A DNA stretch of 64,000 bases from Mesorhizobium sp. M1D.F.Ca.ET.043.01.1.1 (GCF_003952385.1 NZ_CP034444.1:1364001-1428000); one strand, 5' to 3'; numbered from the stretch's first letter, positions 7,764-17,331 are shown. Made by a program: numbers and translations. Notes: generated by a model not told the origin, from the sequence alone.

Positions 7764-8920
7764 GCAGGGGAATCGCATATGGCTTTTTGGGACTTGAAGT
7801 TGGCCTGAGAAGGGATTCTTTGGGCAGGCAGTCGAACGAGGGAGAGACTGCCATTTCCAGCCTTGAGAGCTATTTCGGCGCGCTACCCGATCCGCGCGCC
7901 GGCAATGCCACGCATCGGCTTGGCGATTTGATCGTGATGATGATCGCGGCGAGCCTGTGCGGGGCGAGCAATGCGACGGAGTTCTCGTTGTTCGCGCAAG
8001 AGCGCAAGCAGGCGCTGTCGCGGTTGATCGCGTATGAGGTGGCGCCCAGCCACGATACCTTCTCGCGGCTGCTGCGGCTGCTCGATCCGGAGGCGTTCAG
8101 CCGTGCCTTTGCCGCCTTTGCCGCGGGCTTCGCGCGGGCGTGTGAGGAAGTGGTCTCGCTCGACGGCAAGGCGCTGCGGCGAGCCTACGAGAAAGGCCTT
8201 GCAGCCAGTCCTCCCCTGACGGTGTCGGCTTTTGCCGCCGAGACGCGGCTATGTTTGGCGGCGGTCTCGCCCGGCGAGGAAGAGAATGAGGTCGAGGCCG
8301 CCCTCAAAGTCATCGAACTTATTGATCTTACTGGACGATTGGTCACAGCCGATGCGCTCCACTGTCACACGCGCATGGCAAAGGCCATCACCGAACGGGG
8401 CGGCGACTACCTGCTCGCGCTCAAAGGCAATCGTCGCCATTGGGTCGGCCACGCCAATCGCCATCTGGCCGAGACCGCCCCCGCAGTCGCGGAGCGGACC
8501 GAAACCAGCCATGGCCGCAGCGAATGGCGCCAAGCCGAGGTCGTGGTATCGGCTGAACCGCTGATGGCCGGCCACAAAGCCTTCATCCGCATCACCAGCC
8601 GGCGCGACCAGGCCAAGCCGCTGACGCGCCTGTTCATGGCCTCCACCTTGCTGTCACCCCAGCAAGCCCTCGAGCTCACCAGAGCCCATTGGCAGATCGA
8701 GAACGGCCTGCACTGGATGCTGGATGTTCATCTGGACGAGGATCAATCCCGTGCCCGCAAGGACAACGCCCCCGCCAACACCGCCCTCCTCAACCGCATC
8801 GCCAGAAATCTCCTTCAGGCCGCAGATGTCGATAAAGTCCCCATCAGTCACCGCATCAAGAAATGCGCTTGGAATGACGGCTATCTCATCCAGGCCATCA
8901 CCCATATGCGATAGCCCTGC
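7764..8920 (+). mobile_element. ISAs1-family insertion sequence, complete
   Basis: The 1157-bp element has 19-bp imperfect terminal inverted repeats: GCAGGGGAATCGCATATGG at the left and, read inward from the right, GCAGGGCTATCGCATATGG. Both flanks carry CCCCTTGT (7756-7763 and 8921-8928), an 8-bp target duplication as expected for ISAs1 elements. It encodes a single intact transposase whose stop codon lies inside the right repeat. The target was the arm of an intergenic palindrome. Confidence 0.88.
7820..8914 (+). CDS. ISAs1-family transposase
   Basis: This 364-residue DDE transposase has SLDGKALRR with Asp115, VTADALHCH with Asp178, and HWQIENGLHW with Glu294, the catalytic triad order of the ISAs1 (DUF4338/H-repeat-like) group. 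The GDLIVMMIAASLCGA segment near 35-49 is also characteristic. TTG 7820 is preferred because GAGAAGGGA lies just upstream and the resulting length matches the family. Longer in-frame extensions would read through the terminal repeat into rnhB. The frame is intact, so the element may be active. Confidence 0.88.
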   Translation: MGRQSNEGETAISSLESYFGALPDPRAGNATHRLGDLIVMMIAASLCGASNATEFSLFAQERKQALSRLIAYEVAPSHDTFSRLLRLLDPEAFSRAFAAFAAGFARACEEVVSLDGKALRRAYEKGLAASPPLTVSAFAAETRLCLAAVSPGEEENEVEAALKVIELIDLTGRLVTADALHCHTRMAKAITERGGDYLLALKGNRRHWVGHANRHLAETAPAVAERTETSHGRSEWRQAEVVVSAEPLMAGHKAFIRITSRRDQAKPLTRLFMASTLLSPQQALELTRAHWQIENGLHWMLDVHLDEDQSRARKDNAPANTALLNRIARNLLQAADVDKVPISHRIKKCAWNDGYLIQAITHMR

Positions 8921-9128
8921 CCCCTTGTGGGGGAGATGTCCGGCAGGACAGAGGGGGGCGCTGTCCCGCCGACCTGTCAGCAAGTGGCGCGAATTCACTG
9001 CACAGCTTGCACCCAATCCAGCACATACGGATGAGAGGCCGCGATCCTTCGCGCCCCCCTCTGCCCTGCCGGGCATCGCCCCCACAAGGGGGGAGATTGG
9101 CAGTTCCGGCGCTTCGCTCCATCTCCAA

Positions 9129-9162
9129 ACAAAAAGCCGCCGGGTTGCCCAGGCGGCTTTTG
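9129..9162 (-). terminator. Rho-independent terminator of the F0 operon
   Basis: Read on the minus strand, AAAAGCCGCC and GGCGGCTTTTTG form a GC-rich stem around a 10-base loop and end in a T-run. The hairpin lies about 22 bases past the atpF stop. Confidence 0.88.
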
Positions 9163-9183
9163 ATTTCAAACCTGCGAAGCTCG

Positions 9184-9675
9184 TCAGTTCAGCTTGGCCT
9201 TCACGTCCTGCAGCGCCGACTTGAACAGGTCCGCGCCGGCCTTGGCGTCGACCTTGGCGGCCAGCAGCGCGCGGGCGGCCTCGACGGCGATGTCGACGGC
9301 GCTGGCGCGCACCTCGCCGATCGCTTCGCGCTCGGCCTGGCCGATCTTCTGCTCGGCAAGCGCGGTGCGCCGGGCGACATAGTCCTCGGTCTTCTTGTGC
9401 GCCTCGGAGGCAAGGAGCTCGGCCTCGCGCTTGGCGGCGGCGACGATGTCGGCAGCCTCCTTCTCGGCTTCCTTGCGCTTCTGCTGGTATTGGCCGAGCA
9501 ACTGCTGGGCCTCCTCACGCAGGCGGCGCGCTTCCTCGAGCTCGCTGCTGATCTTGGCCGCGCGGGCGTCGAGCGACTTGGCGAGCATGCCCGGCACCTT
9601 CAGATAGATGATGGCGCCGAGGAAGATGATCAGGGCAATCGTGGCCCAGAGTGTCGCGAGTGATGTGGCGTCCAT
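9184..9675 (-). CDS. atpF: F0F1 ATP synthase subunit b
   Basis: This 163-residue b subunit forms half of the peripheral stalk that holds F1 against the a subunit. It has one N-terminal membrane helix (about residues 5-25, ATLWATIALIIFLGAIIYL) and a long charged amphipathic coiled coil rich in Glu, Ala, Lys and Arg. It is the last gene of the F0 block and lies 10 bases after the b' gene. A terminator hairpin follows. Alphaproteobacteria carry separate b and b' genes, which pair as a heterodimer. Confidence 0.93.
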   Translation of the reverse strand: MDATSLATLWATIALIIFLGAIIYLKVPGMLAKSLDARAAKISSELEEARRLREEAQQLLGQYQQKRKEAEKEAADIVAAAKREAELLASEAHKKTEDYVARRTALAEQKIGQAEREAIGEVRASAVDIAVEAARALLAAKVDAKAGADLFKSALQDVKAKLN

Positions 9676-9685
9676 GATGCCCTCC

Positions 9686-10267
9686 TCACCGGGTCGCGGA
9701 TTTGACCGCGGCCGAAACCTCGGCCTTGTCGGTCTTGCCGCCGACCAGCGCCTCGACGATGGCCGACGTTGTGTCCTCGGCGATCGTGCCGACTTCCTTC
9801 ATCGCCTTGGCCTTGATCGAGGCGATGCTCGCCTCGGCCTCGCCGAGCTTCTTCTCGAGTTCCGCCTCGAGCCTCTTGCGCGTGCTTTCGGCTTCGGTCT
9901 TGGCTGCGTCGCTCGCCTGCTGGCCGATCTTGTTGGCGTTGGCCTTGGCTTCCGCCAGCTCCTGCTCATAGGCGGCAACGGCAGCGTCCGCTTCGCCCTT
10001 CAGCCTTGCGGCGTGGTCGAGATCCTGCGTGATGCGATCGTTGCGGACATCGATGATGCCGCCGACGCGCGGCATCACAACCCGCTTCAGGAACAGATAG
10101 AAGAGCCCGAATGTGATGACCAGCCACAGGATCTGCGACGGGAAGGTCTCGGCATTGAACGGCGGGAACGTGCCATGCTCCTCGGCAGGCACGGCGGTGC
10201 CCGCATGCGTCTCGCCTTCGGCCGCGGCTGGCGCGGTTTCTTGCGCAAAGGCAGATGTCACGAACAT
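9686..10267 (-). CDS. atpG: F0F1 ATP synthase subunit b' (second b gene)
   Basis: This 193-residue b' subunit has a longer N-terminal region than b: an Ala/Glu-rich leader (residues 1-35) ahead of the membrane helix at about 45-62 (ILWLVITFGLFYLFL). A coiled coil follows to the C-terminus. The GTFPPFNAETFPSQ segment before the helix is typical of rhizobial b'. It lies between atpE and atpF in the conserved alphaproteobacterial order. The gene is named atpF', atpF2 or atpG depending on the source. Confidence 0.92.
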   Translation of the reverse strand: MFVTSAFAQETAPAAAEGETHAGTAVPAEEHGTFPPFNAETFPSQILWLVITFGLFYLFLKRVVMPRVGGIIDVRNDRITQDLDHAARLKGEADAAVAAYEQELAEAKANANKIGQQASDAAKTEAESTRKRLEAELEKKLGEAEASIASIKAKAMKEVGTIAEDTTSAIVEALVGGKTDKAEVSAAVKSATR

Positions 10268-10329
10268 CTCATTCCCCTGTCCATACGGCGGGGCCGCACC
10301 ATGCGGCCCCTATCGTCAGCGCGTGCTTC

Positions 10330-10554
10330 TTACTTGAAGACCAGGAGCAGCGCGATGAGGAGCGAGAAGATGCCCAGAGCTTCGGTCACGGCGAAGCCGA
10401 AGATCAGGCGGCCGAACTGGCCGTCAGCAGCCGACGGGTTGCGCAGGGCGCCCGAGAGGTAGCTGCCGAAGATGTTGCCGAGGCCGATGCCCGCGCCGCC
10501 CATGCCGATGCAGGCGATACCAGCGCCGATAGCAGCTGCTGCAGTTGCGTCCAT
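10330..10554 (-). CDS. atpE: F0F1 ATP synthase subunit c
   Basis: This 74-residue proteolipid is the unit of the rotary c-ring. Two hydrophobic helices (about 5-30 and 48-73) are joined by the polar loop [10 protein letters not shown]. The proton-carrying carboxylate is the Glu in [11 protein letters not shown] in the second helix. A glycine-rich GxGxG pattern lines the first helix. The gene lies between atpB and the b' gene. No sodium-binding residue pattern is evident, so it is most likely proton-driven. Confidence 0.95.
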   Translation of the reverse strand: MDATAAAAIGAGIACIGMGGAGIGLGNIFGSYLSGALRNPSAADGQFGRLIFGFAVTEALGIFSLLIALLLVFK

Positions 10555-10634
10555 TTCAAAACTCCTGTGGTTTTCGGTAATCGTTGCGGTTGGTACGTTG
10601 GGTATGCTGGCGCCGGGGCGCCGGTGAAAATCGG

Positions 10635-11393
10635 TCAGTGGCTCGGGTGCAGAGCGTCGTTCAGGTACATGCAGGTCAGCACCGCGAAGACGTAGGCCTG
10701 CAGGAAGGCGACCAGCAGTTCCAGCGCGGTCAGCGCGACAGCCATTGCGAGCGGCAGGACCGAGCCGGCGATGCCGACCGCGCCCAGCGCGCTGAGGCTG
10801 ACGACGAAGCCAGAAAACACCTTCAGCGTGATGTGACCGGCCAGCATGTTGGCGAAAAGACGAACCGAGAGGCTGACGGGACGCGAGACGAAGGAAATGA
10901 TCTCGATCGCCACCACCAGCGGCAGGAGATAGCCGGGCACGCCATGCGGCACGAACAGCTTGAGGAAGCCGAAGCCGTGCTTGGCGAAGCCGTAGACCAG
11001 GACGGTGCCGATGACCAGCGCGGCCAGCGTGAAGGTGACGATGATGTGGCTGGTGACGGTGAAGAAATAGGGGAACAGGCCGATCAGGTTGGCGACCAGC
11101 ACGAACATGAACAGCGAGAACACCAGCGGGAAGAACTGCATTCCCTGCTTGCCGGCCGCGTCGCGCAGCATGTTGCCGACGAACTCATAGGCCATTTCCG
11201 AGACCGACTGCAGGCGGCCCGGGATGAGCGCGCGGCTGGCGGTGCTCATGTAGAGGAAGGCGGAAGCGACGATGACCGTCACGACCATGAACAGGGCGGA
11301 GTTGGTGAAGGAGACGTCGTAGCCGCCGATATGGAGCGGGATGATCGGATGGATCTGGAACTGGTGGATCGGATCGACCTTGTCAGCAGCCAC
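10635..11393 (-). CDS. atpB: F0F1 ATP synthase subunit a
   Basis: This 252-residue polytopic subunit forms the two proton half-channels. The essential arginine is in [12 protein letters not shown] (about residue 186), in the penultimate membrane helix. [18 protein letters not shown] and the C-terminal [17 protein letters not shown] are strongly conserved. Five or six hydrophobic segments are visible. It sits 64 bases after the atpI-like gene and leads into atpE. Confidence 0.95.
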   Translation of the reverse strand: MAADKVDPIHQFQIHPIIPLHIGGYDVSFTNSALFMVVTVIVASAFLYMSTASRALIPGRLQSVSEMAYEFVGNMLRDAAGKQGMQFFPLVFSLFMFVLVANLIGLFPYFFTVTSHIIVTFTLAALVIGTVLVYGFAKHGFGFLKLFVPHGVPGYLLPLVVAIEIISFVSRPVSLSVRLFANMLAGHITLKVFSGFVVSLSALGAVGIAGSVLPLAMAVALTALELLVAFLQAYVFAVLTCMYLNDALHPSH

Positions 11394-11457
11394 TGTAAAT
11401 CCCCGTCAAAGCCAAGCCGGCTTCTTAAGTTTCTTTCGCGCCTTGCGGCGCCTCATC

Positions 11458-11850
11458 TCATTCCTTCGGCTCGCGCGGCGTACCGCCCTGACCGAACTGT
11501 GGCGCCAGTCCCGCCGAACGCAGGACATTGAGTATGCCGGCGCCAAAACCCAGCAACAGGCCGACAATCAGACCCCATGGCGCCGTTCCGGCCAAGCGGT
11601 CGATGATCCAGCCCAAGCCGACACCAACCACCACTCCGGCGATGAACTCGCTGGACAGCTTCAGTGCCTGACCGTAACCGGTCGCAGCGTTCGCTTCGTC
11701 TTTCCCCTCGAGCCGGTCCGTGCGTCTTGTCGCAAGCGATGCTTCAAGCTCGCGCCGGCGGCGCTCAAGTTCGTCGTCGCGGATGGTGGCTTCTGGCTGC
11801 CTGCCGCGGCCGGTTTCTCCGGTTCCGTCTGGCCTGTTTTCGTCGGCCAT
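11458..11850 (-). CDS. atpI: AtpI/AtpZ-like F0F1 assembly protein
   Basis: This 130-residue first gene of the F0 operon has a charged, Arg/Glu-rich N-terminus (1-60) and two membrane helices separated by a short loop: SSEFIAGVVVGVGLGWIID and WGLIVGLLLGFGAGILNV. This is the AtpI/AtpZ architecture, which assists c-ring assembly and possibly Mg2+ or Ca2+ handling. ATG 11850 (MADENRPDG) has AGGGGG upstream. The longer frame to 11955 has no ribosome site. Confidence 0.85.
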   Translation of the reverse strand: MADENRPDGTGETGRGRQPEATIRDDELERRRRELEASLATRRTDRLEGKDEANAATGYGQALKLSSEFIAGVVVGVGLGWIIDRLAGTAPWGLIVGLLLGFGAGILNVLRSAGLAPQFGQGGTPREPKE

Positions 11851-12140
11851 CGCAACCCCCCTGCCCGGGCAGACGATCACCGTCCGTCCGCTTCTAAAGT
11901 CGCCGGCAACATAGTTAGAGGGTCCGCGCCCGTCAAGCCACGGGCCGAACTTCAAAGTGATGTATTTTCTATTTTAAAATCAATGACTTATTCAGGTGCG
12001 ACATCGTGCCCGTCACGCCCGCGCGAGGACTCGGCGCGAATCCGCCCGGCAAGCCGCGCCGATCGGCGTGCGCGGCGAGCGACAAACGGCCTTGACGAAG
12101 GGCGTCGATTGAGCGGCTTAGTTCGAGCCGCCTAAACGGC

Positions 12141-13322
12141 TCAGCTCCAGCCGCCGCCATAGGTGCGGTAGAAGATATGCAGGCCGATCCTGGTCATCCG
12201 ATGCATGGCGCGCGCCCAGCCGGGATGCACATAATTGGCGTAGTAATGCGTGGAGGATCCGACCTCGGGGATGAAGATCTTGCCGGCGGTCACCGCCATG
12301 GCGACATCCTGGGCGGTCTTGTAGGCGACCGGGTCGTTGATGCGCTTCTTCCTGCCGTCGCAGGCGAAGGAGAACTGGCAGCGGTTGAACCAGTTGTCGT
12401 TCTGGTAGACGACGCCGCAGATCGTCTTCGGATAGGCGGGATTGCGGACGCGGTTGAGAATCACCTGCGCCACCGCGGCCTGGCCGCGCACCGGTTCGCT
12501 GCGCGCCTCGAAATAGATGCCCTTGGCAAGGCATTCCTGTTCCGGCCTGGAAAAGACGGCCGCCGGCAGCGGGTTCTGCATCCAGGCGTGGTCGCCCTTG
12601 CCCATCGGCGGAATGAAGCGGCCGTCGTTCGGATCATCCTGCAGCAGCGCTTCGAAGGGTGAGGCCTTGGCGTAGTCGGGCGCCGATTGGGCATAGGCGG
12701 TGGCGAGGATATCGGGCTTGTCGTTGTTGACGAGCGCGACGAGGGCCGCCGGCAAGTCTGGATCGGGCCTCTTGTCCTCGCGGATGTGGAAGGCCTGGGC
12801 GATCTGGATCTCCTTCCCCTTGATGCCGGGCTTGGCGAAAGTGAGCTTCAGGCCACTGTCCATCGCGGGACGGAGCAGTGAGGAGGTGCGCTCGAAGATC
12901 GAGCCGGCGCTGAAATTCTTCGGCGGCGTCACCGGCGAGACCTGGACGAGGCGGCCCTTCTTGTCGGCACGCACGACGCGATCCTCGTTGGGCGTGGCGC
13001 CGGCGACATTGCCCTTGCCGCGCAACGCGACCGTGCCGACGCCCGGCAATGCCACGCCGGAGCCGGAGATCGAGCCCGTGGCGGCCGAATCGACGAACGG
13101 CATCTCGGCGGCATGCACCGAACCGGCGACGGATTTTTCGACATACGCGTTCCAGCGATGGCTGGGCGATTCCAGCCCCGAAACAAGGCTTGCCATGTCC
13201 TGGTAGGCGACGACGGAGGGGGAGCCGACCCAGAAGCCGAGCCCCAGAACCAAAGGAGGAAGGACGGAACGTTTATTCGCAACGGCGGCGGCGACGAGCC
13301 GCATAAAAACGCGTCGATGCAC
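12141..13322 (-). CDS. SleB-type cell wall hydrolase
   Basis: This 393-residue exported protein has a C-terminal Hydrolase_2 (SleB) domain at about 262-393 that cleaves peptidoglycan glycan strands. ECLAKGIYFEARSEP carries the catalytic Glu272, followed by GQAAVAQVILNRV and the CGVVYQ and CQFSFACDG cysteine segments. The N-terminus has a basic start and a hydrophobic helix (about 18-34), a signal peptide or anchor. The 200-residue middle is low in recognisable motifs. GTG 13,322 was chosen because GGAGAG lies 5 bases upstream. ATG 13,304 is an alternative. It probably acts in cell wall remodelling rather than spore germination, given the organism. Confidence 0.85.
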   Translation of the reverse strand: MHRRVFMRLVAAAVANKRSVLPPLVLGLGFWVGSPSVVAYQDMASLVSGLESPSHRWNAYVEKSVAGSVHAAEMPFVDSAATGSISGSGVALPGVGTVALRGKGNVAGATPNEDRVVRADKKGRLVQVSPVTPPKNFSAGSIFERTSSLLRPAMDSGLKLTFAKPGIKGKEIQIAQAFHIREDKRPDPDLPAALVALVNNDKPDILATAYAQSAPDYAKASPFEALLQDDPNDGRFIPPMGKGDHAWMQNPLPAAVFSRPEQECLAKGIYFEARSEPVRGQAAVAQVILNRVRNPAYPKTICGVVYQNDNWFNRCQFSFACDGRKKRINDPVAYKTAQDVAMAVTAGKIFIPEVGSSTHYYANYVHPGWARAMHRMTRIGLHIFYRTYGGGWS

Positions 13323-13459
13323 GGAACTCTCCAGAAACGCTACTGACCCCGGAGAGCCAAAATGAAGCATTAACCTTGATGGTCGGTTAACGGCATCGAT
13401 CGTGTTTTTTTCGTGTTGGAGACAAGCCGGCCCCCCTGCCGCGGAAAGCCGGCCAGGAA

Positions 13460-14758
13460 TCAGGCTGGGTTAATCAGGCTCCGTGCTTCGGGTTGGGCGC
13501 AGGAAGATCGGCCACGCAATCGCCGCGCAGGTCGCGGCCGCCAGCCATACGCCGGGCCAGGCGCATAGCAGCAAGAGCCATGGAATGGCGATCGGCAGAA
13601 GCCGACGAAGACGAGCGTGTTGGCGAGGCTGAGCGCGGTGCCGACATGGCCGGCGCCGGCAAGCGTCGCCAGCTCTGTATAGGCGACACCGTGCCAGGCC
13701 GAGACGGAGATGCCGGCCACGACCACCATGGCGGGAAGGAGCGGCATCAACGCCGGCTGCGTGGACGCCGCGATCACCAGCAGCCAGAGGACCAGGAACG
13801 CCAGCGCGCTGAACACGCTGCAGAATTTCAGGAATGGCCGGCGGTTGCCGTGGCGGTCGGTGAAGCGGCCGCTCCAGACGCGCATCACCATGGCGCCGGT
13901 CTGCACGGCGGCGAGGCTGGCGCTCGTCACCCATGTGCCCATGCCGGCGAAGTCGTGCAGGAAGACGACGGCGAAGGTGAGCACCGCCACCTGCGGGAAG
14001 CAGAGCAAACCGATGGCCGTCGAGATGCGCCAGACCTCGATGTTGCGCAGCGGCGCCGGACCGCTCGTCGCGGCGGCGGCGTGCGCGTCGCCTTGCGTCG
14101 GCGGCTCGTGCAGCCAGCGCCAGGCGAAGAAAGCCGAGAGGGCGGAGACAGCCGCAAGCAGGCCGAAGACAGCGGCAAAGCCGAAGTCCAACGCGAGCGA
14201 AGGCAGCACGAGCGCGCCGAGCCCGCCGCCGAGCGGCACTGCCGTCTGCCTGATGCTCATGGCAAAGCCGCGCTCGCCTTCGCCGAACCAGCCCATGATG
14301 GCGCGGCCGCTGGAGCCGTTGACGCTGCCGCCGAGCAGGCCGGCAACCAGCAGGCTTGCCGACAGCAGCGTGACGCCGGGAACGGCTATCTTCGTCGGCA
14401 CGACGAGCATCGCCATGACGAGAAGCCATGCCGCTGTCGCGCCGAGCCCGGTCAGCAGCACGCGGCGGTCGCCCCAACGGTCGGTGAGCAAGCCCCAGGG
14501 CAATTCGCTCAACGCCACGCCGAGGCCGAGAAGCCCGAGCGCCAGTCCAAGCGAGGCGTTGTCGAGCTGATAGCCCTGGCGCATCGCCACAGCGGTCGCC
14601 GGTATGCCGGAGAAGGTGGCGGAAAAGCCGGCATTGGCCGCGACACCGATGCCCAGCACCTTCCAGCGATGGTTGGGTCCGAAGCTCCGGCCGGCCGAGC
14701 CGGCGGAGGGGCCTGTTTCTGGCGGATCGCAATCGGTGGATGTGACGATGGCGGACAT
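13460..14758 (-). CDS. MFS transporter, frameshifted near the 3' end
   Basis: This 12-helix major facilitator has the motif LLTDRWGDRR in the loop between helices 2 and 3. After TLVFVGF the reading frame ends in a non-membrane, Arg/Pro-rich tail. The overlapping frame continues sensibly as LPIAIPWLLLLCAWPG...WPIFLRP and stops at 13,470. One missing base near 13,596-13,600 (TTCTGCCG on the coding strand, where a codon such as CTG is expected) explains this. As written, the last helix is lost. It is divergently transcribed from a LysR regulator 107 bases away, which probably controls it. The substrate is unknown. Confidence 0.75.
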   Translation of the reverse strand: MSAIVTSTDCDPPETGPSAGSAGRSFGPNHRWKVLGIGVAANAGFSATFSGIPATAVAMRQGYQLDNASLGLALGLLGLGVALSELPWGLLTDRWGDRRVLLTGLGATAAWLLVMAMLVVPTKIAVPGVTLLSASLLVAGLLGGSVNGSSGRAIMGWFGEGERGFAMSIRQTAVPLGGGLGALVLPSLALDFGFAAVFGLLAAVSALSAFFAWRWLHEPPTQGDAHAAAATSGPAPLRNIEVWRISTAIGLLCFPQVAVLTFAVVFLHDFAGMGTWVTSASLAAVQTGAMVMRVWSGRFTDRHGNRRPFLKFCSVFSALAFLVLWLLVIAASTQPALMPLLPAMVVVAGISVSAWHGVAYTELATLAGAGHVGTALSLANTLVFVGFCRSPFHGSCCYAPGPAYGWRPRPARRLRGRSSCAQPEARSLINPA

Positions 14759-14865
14759 AATTCCATTCCCGTTGACTGGCCTTGACGGGACGGATGTAGC
14801 GCCGTAGCTTCATTCGAAAAATCAGGAAGTTTTTGATCAACAATCCTGAAAACAAGGACAATTCC

Positions 14866-15786
14866 ATGCGGCGCGTCACTTTCGATCTCGACGTCCTCAG
14901 GACTTTCGTCACCGGCATGGAACTTGGCAGCTTCGCCAAGGCGGCCGAGCGGCTCGGTCGCTCGACTTCAGCGGTGAGCGCGCAGTTGAAAAAGCTGGAG
15001 GAGCAGGCGGCGACGCCGATCTTCCGCAAGGCGGGGCGCGGCCTGGCGCTCACCGAAGCCGGCGAGACCATGCTCGGCTATGCGCGGCGCCTGATCGAGC
15101 TCAATGACGAGGCGGCCTCCGCCATCCGTGACGTCGAATTGGAAGGCTGGGTGCGGCTCGGCCTGCAGGAGGATTTTGGCGAAGCCGTGCTGCCGGAAGT
15201 GCTCGGCCGCTTCGCACGAGCCCATCCCAAAGTGCGGATCGAGGCGCGGATCGGACGCAGCCACGAGCTTGCCGAGCGTGTCCTGTCCGGCAGCCTCGAC
15301 ATTGCCCTCGCCTGGCACGACGGCACGACCCTGCCCTACAGCCGGCATGTCGCCGACGTGCAGGCGCGCTGGATCGGTCCGGCGAAACCGATCATGGCGG
15401 ACGCACGCCAGGGCGAGGCGCTGCCGCTGGTGGTGTTCGAGGCGCCCTGCCTGCTGCGCACCGTGGCGACCGAGACGCTTGACCGCGCAGGGCTGGCCTG
15501 GCGCATGGCGTTCTCCAGCCCCAGCCTTGGCGGCATCTGGGCTGCGGTCGCGGCCGGCCTCGGGCTGACGATCCGCACCGATATCGGCCTGCCCGCCAAT
15601 GTCAGGGCGCTCGCGCCCGGCGTGCTCGGCCTGCCGGCACTGCCGAAGATGGCGCTGCATCTGCACCAGAAGGATGCCGAGCTCGATCCGGTGGCGGCGC
15701 GGCTGGCGGAGATTCTTTTGCAGGCGGCGATGGAGACGCTGCCGGAGGGGGCGCGAACCGGTGAGGGGTTGCGGGAGGTCGCGTGA
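14866..15786 (+). CDS. LysR-family regulator, divergent to the MFS gene
   Basis: This 306-residue protein has an N-terminal winged HTH (about 5-63, LRTFVTGMELGSFAKAAERLGRSTSAVSAQLKKLE) and a C-terminal effector domain of the periplasmic-binding-protein fold. ATG 14,866 follows AAGGA at 14,853-14,857. The 107-base gap to the MFS gene contains TCAGGA (14,822-14,827) and TCCTGA (14,844-14,849), an inverted repeat that could be part of its binding site. Control of the adjacent MFS gene is inferred from the divergent arrangement. Confidence 0.88.
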   Translation: MRRVTFDLDVLRTFVTGMELGSFAKAAERLGRSTSAVSAQLKKLEEQAATPIFRKAGRGLALTEAGETMLGYARRLIELNDEAASAIRDVELEGWVRLGLQEDFGEAVLPEVLGRFARAHPKVRIEARIGRSHELAERVLSGSLDIALAWHDGTTLPYSRHVADVQARWIGPAKPIMADARQGEALPLVVFEAPCLLRTVATETLDRAGLAWRMAFSSPSLGGIWAAVAAGLGLTIRTDIGLPANVRALAPGVLGLPALPKMALHLHQKDAELDPVAARLAEILLQAAMETLPEGARTGEGLREVA

Positions 15787-15833
15787 GGTCTTGGCCGGCG
15801 CCTTTCGAGGCGTTGGTGCCAACGCCCCAGCCC

Positions 15834-17264
15834 TCAGCGCTTCTTCGCCCTACCTGCAAACGGATTGTCGGAGGTGCGGAGCGCCATGCGGATTGGCACG
15901 CCGGGCATGTCGAAGGCCTCGCGCAGGCTGTTCGAGAGGTAGCGCACATAGGATTGCGGCATCACGTCCGGACGCGAGCACGAGACGACGAAGCCCGGCG
16001 GGCGGGTCTTGGCCTGGGTGACATATTTGATCTTCAGCCGGCGCCCGGCGACGGCGGGCGGCGGATGATGAGCGAGGATGCCTTCCAGCCAGCGGTTGAG
16101 CTTGCCGGTGGAGACGCGGCTGTTCCACACCCTGTGCGTCTTGATGACTGCATCCATCAGACGGTCGAGGCCGCGACCGGTCTCGGCCGAGACCGTCACC
16201 GCCTGGATGCCGCGCACCTGGGGAAGAAGCCGCTCGGTCTTCTCGCGCAGCTCGGCGAGAAGCTCCTGCGGGTTGTCGATCAGGTCCCATTTGTTGAAGG
16301 CAATCACCGGCGCGCGGCCCTCGCGGATGATCAGGTCGGCGATCTGCAGATCCTGCTTCTCGAAGGGGATGGTGGCGTCGAGCACGATGATGACGATCTC
16401 GGCGAAGCGGATGGCGCGCAGACCGTCCTGCACGGAGAGCTTCTCGAGCTTTTCCTGGACCTTGGACTTGCGCCGCATGCCGGCCGTGTCGAAGAGTTTT
16501 ATGCGGCGGCCGCGCCAGTCCCAGTCGACCGAGATGGAATCGCGGGTGATGCCGGCTTCCGGCCCGGTCAGCAGCCGCTCCTCGCCGATCAGCGCATTGA
16601 TCAGGGTCGACTTGCCGGCATTGGGGCGGCCGACGACAGCGATGCGCAACGGCTTGGTGTCGTCATAGGTTGCTTCAGCGTCCGGATCGGCGATGTCCTC
16701 GCCGATCAGCGCCTCGCTGATGGCGATCTCGTCGCCCGGCTCTTCCTCGTCCTCGCCGAAGGCGCGTTCCTCGCCGAGCGCGGCGATCACCGCGTCGCGC
16801 AGATCGGGCATCCCCTGGCCGTGCTCGGCCGAGACGGGGATCGGCTCGCCGAGACCGAGCTCCCAGGCTTCCAGCATGCCGCCTTGCGCGCCGCGCGCTT
16901 CCGCCTTGTTGGCGACCAGCACCACCGGCTTGCCGGATTTGCGCACCACATCGGCGAAGGTCCGGTCGTCGGGCATCAGGCCCGACTTGGCATCGACGGT
17001 GAAGAAGATCAGGTCGGCCTCGCGGATGGCGATCTCGGTCTGCTGGCGCATGCGGCCGGGCAGCGTCGAGGCGGCCGCGTCCTCGAAGCCGGCGGTATCG
17101 ATGACGTCGAAGTGAAGGTCGTAGAGCTTGGCGGCGTGCACGCGACGGTCGCGCGTCACGCCCGGCGTGTCGTCGACAAGCGCCAGCTTCTTTCCCACCA
17201 GCCGATTGAAAAGAGTCGATTTGCCGACGTTAGGCCGGCCGATGATGGCGACTTTGAAGCCCAT
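15834..17264 (-). CDS. der: Ribosome assembly GTPase Der (EngA)
   Basis: This 476-residue tandem GTPase is required for 50S subunit maturation. It has two complete G domains: P-loops GRPNVGKST at 9-17 and GRPNAGKST at 212-220, DTAG at about 56-59 and again near 260, and NK-D motifs including NKWD. A KH-like C-terminal domain spans roughly 395-476. An acidic linker (about 165-205, EDEEEPGDE) joins the G domains. The gene is followed on the minus strand by no close partner. The TPR membrane protein gene lies upstream, separated by a palindromic repeat. Confidence 0.95.
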   Translation of the reverse strand: MGFKVAIIGRPNVGKSTLFNRLVGKKLALVDDTPGVTRDRRVHAAKLYDLHFDVIDTAGFEDAAASTLPGRMRQQTEIAIREADLIFFTVDAKSGLMPDDRTFADVVRKSGKPVVLVANKAEARGAQGGMLEAWELGLGEPIPVSAEHGQGMPDLRDAVIAALGEERAFGEDEEEPGDEIAISEALIGEDIADPDAEATYDDTKPLRIAVVGRPNAGKSTLINALIGEERLLTGPEAGITRDSISVDWDWRGRRIKLFDTAGMRRKSKVQEKLEKLSVQDGLRAIRFAEIVIIVLDATIPFEKQDLQIADLIIREGRAPVIAFNKWDLIDNPQELLAELREKTERLLPQVRGIQAVTVSAETGRGLDRLMDAVIKTHRVWNSRVSTGKLNRWLEGILAHHPPPAVAGRRLKIKYVTQAKTRPPGFVVSCSRPDVMPQSYVRYLSNSLREAFDMPGVPIRMALRTSDNPFAGRAKKR

Positions 17265-17284
17265 CCGGCTTTACCATTTGTTGC

Positions 17285-17330
17285 GCATGTCGTTGATCCC
17301 AAAACCGCTGCGCACTTTTGGGCGACATGC
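17285..17330. repeat. Extragenic palindromic repeat, GCATGTC-arm type
   Basis: GCATGTCGTTGATCCC and GGGCGACATGC arms flank the AAAACCGCTGCGCACTTTT core. It fills the gap between der and the TPR protein gene and ends 1 base before the stop of that gene. Confidence 0.75.
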
Positions 17331-17331
17331 G

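Larger units (their letters stand above)
7753..9097. repeat. Long intergenic palindrome interrupted by the insertion sequence
   Basis: Without the insertion, 7753-7763 would join 8929 onward and read TCTCCCCCCTTGTGGGGGA. The left arm (to about 8962) contains GTCCGGCAGGACAGAGGGGGGCGC. It is nearly the reverse complement of 9048-9097 (GCGCCCCCCTCTGCC and CCCCACAAGGGGGGAGA). Related half-copies occur at 24,902-24,925 and a full copy at 39,826-39,975. These are dispersed rhizobial intergenic elements. The central 85 bases hold no gene. Confidence 0.7.

Noticed and set aside
10584..11531. 315-residue + strand frame opposite atpB
   Set aside because: The composition (His/Gln/Asp/Arg-rich) is typical of the antisense of membrane genes; atpB is certain.
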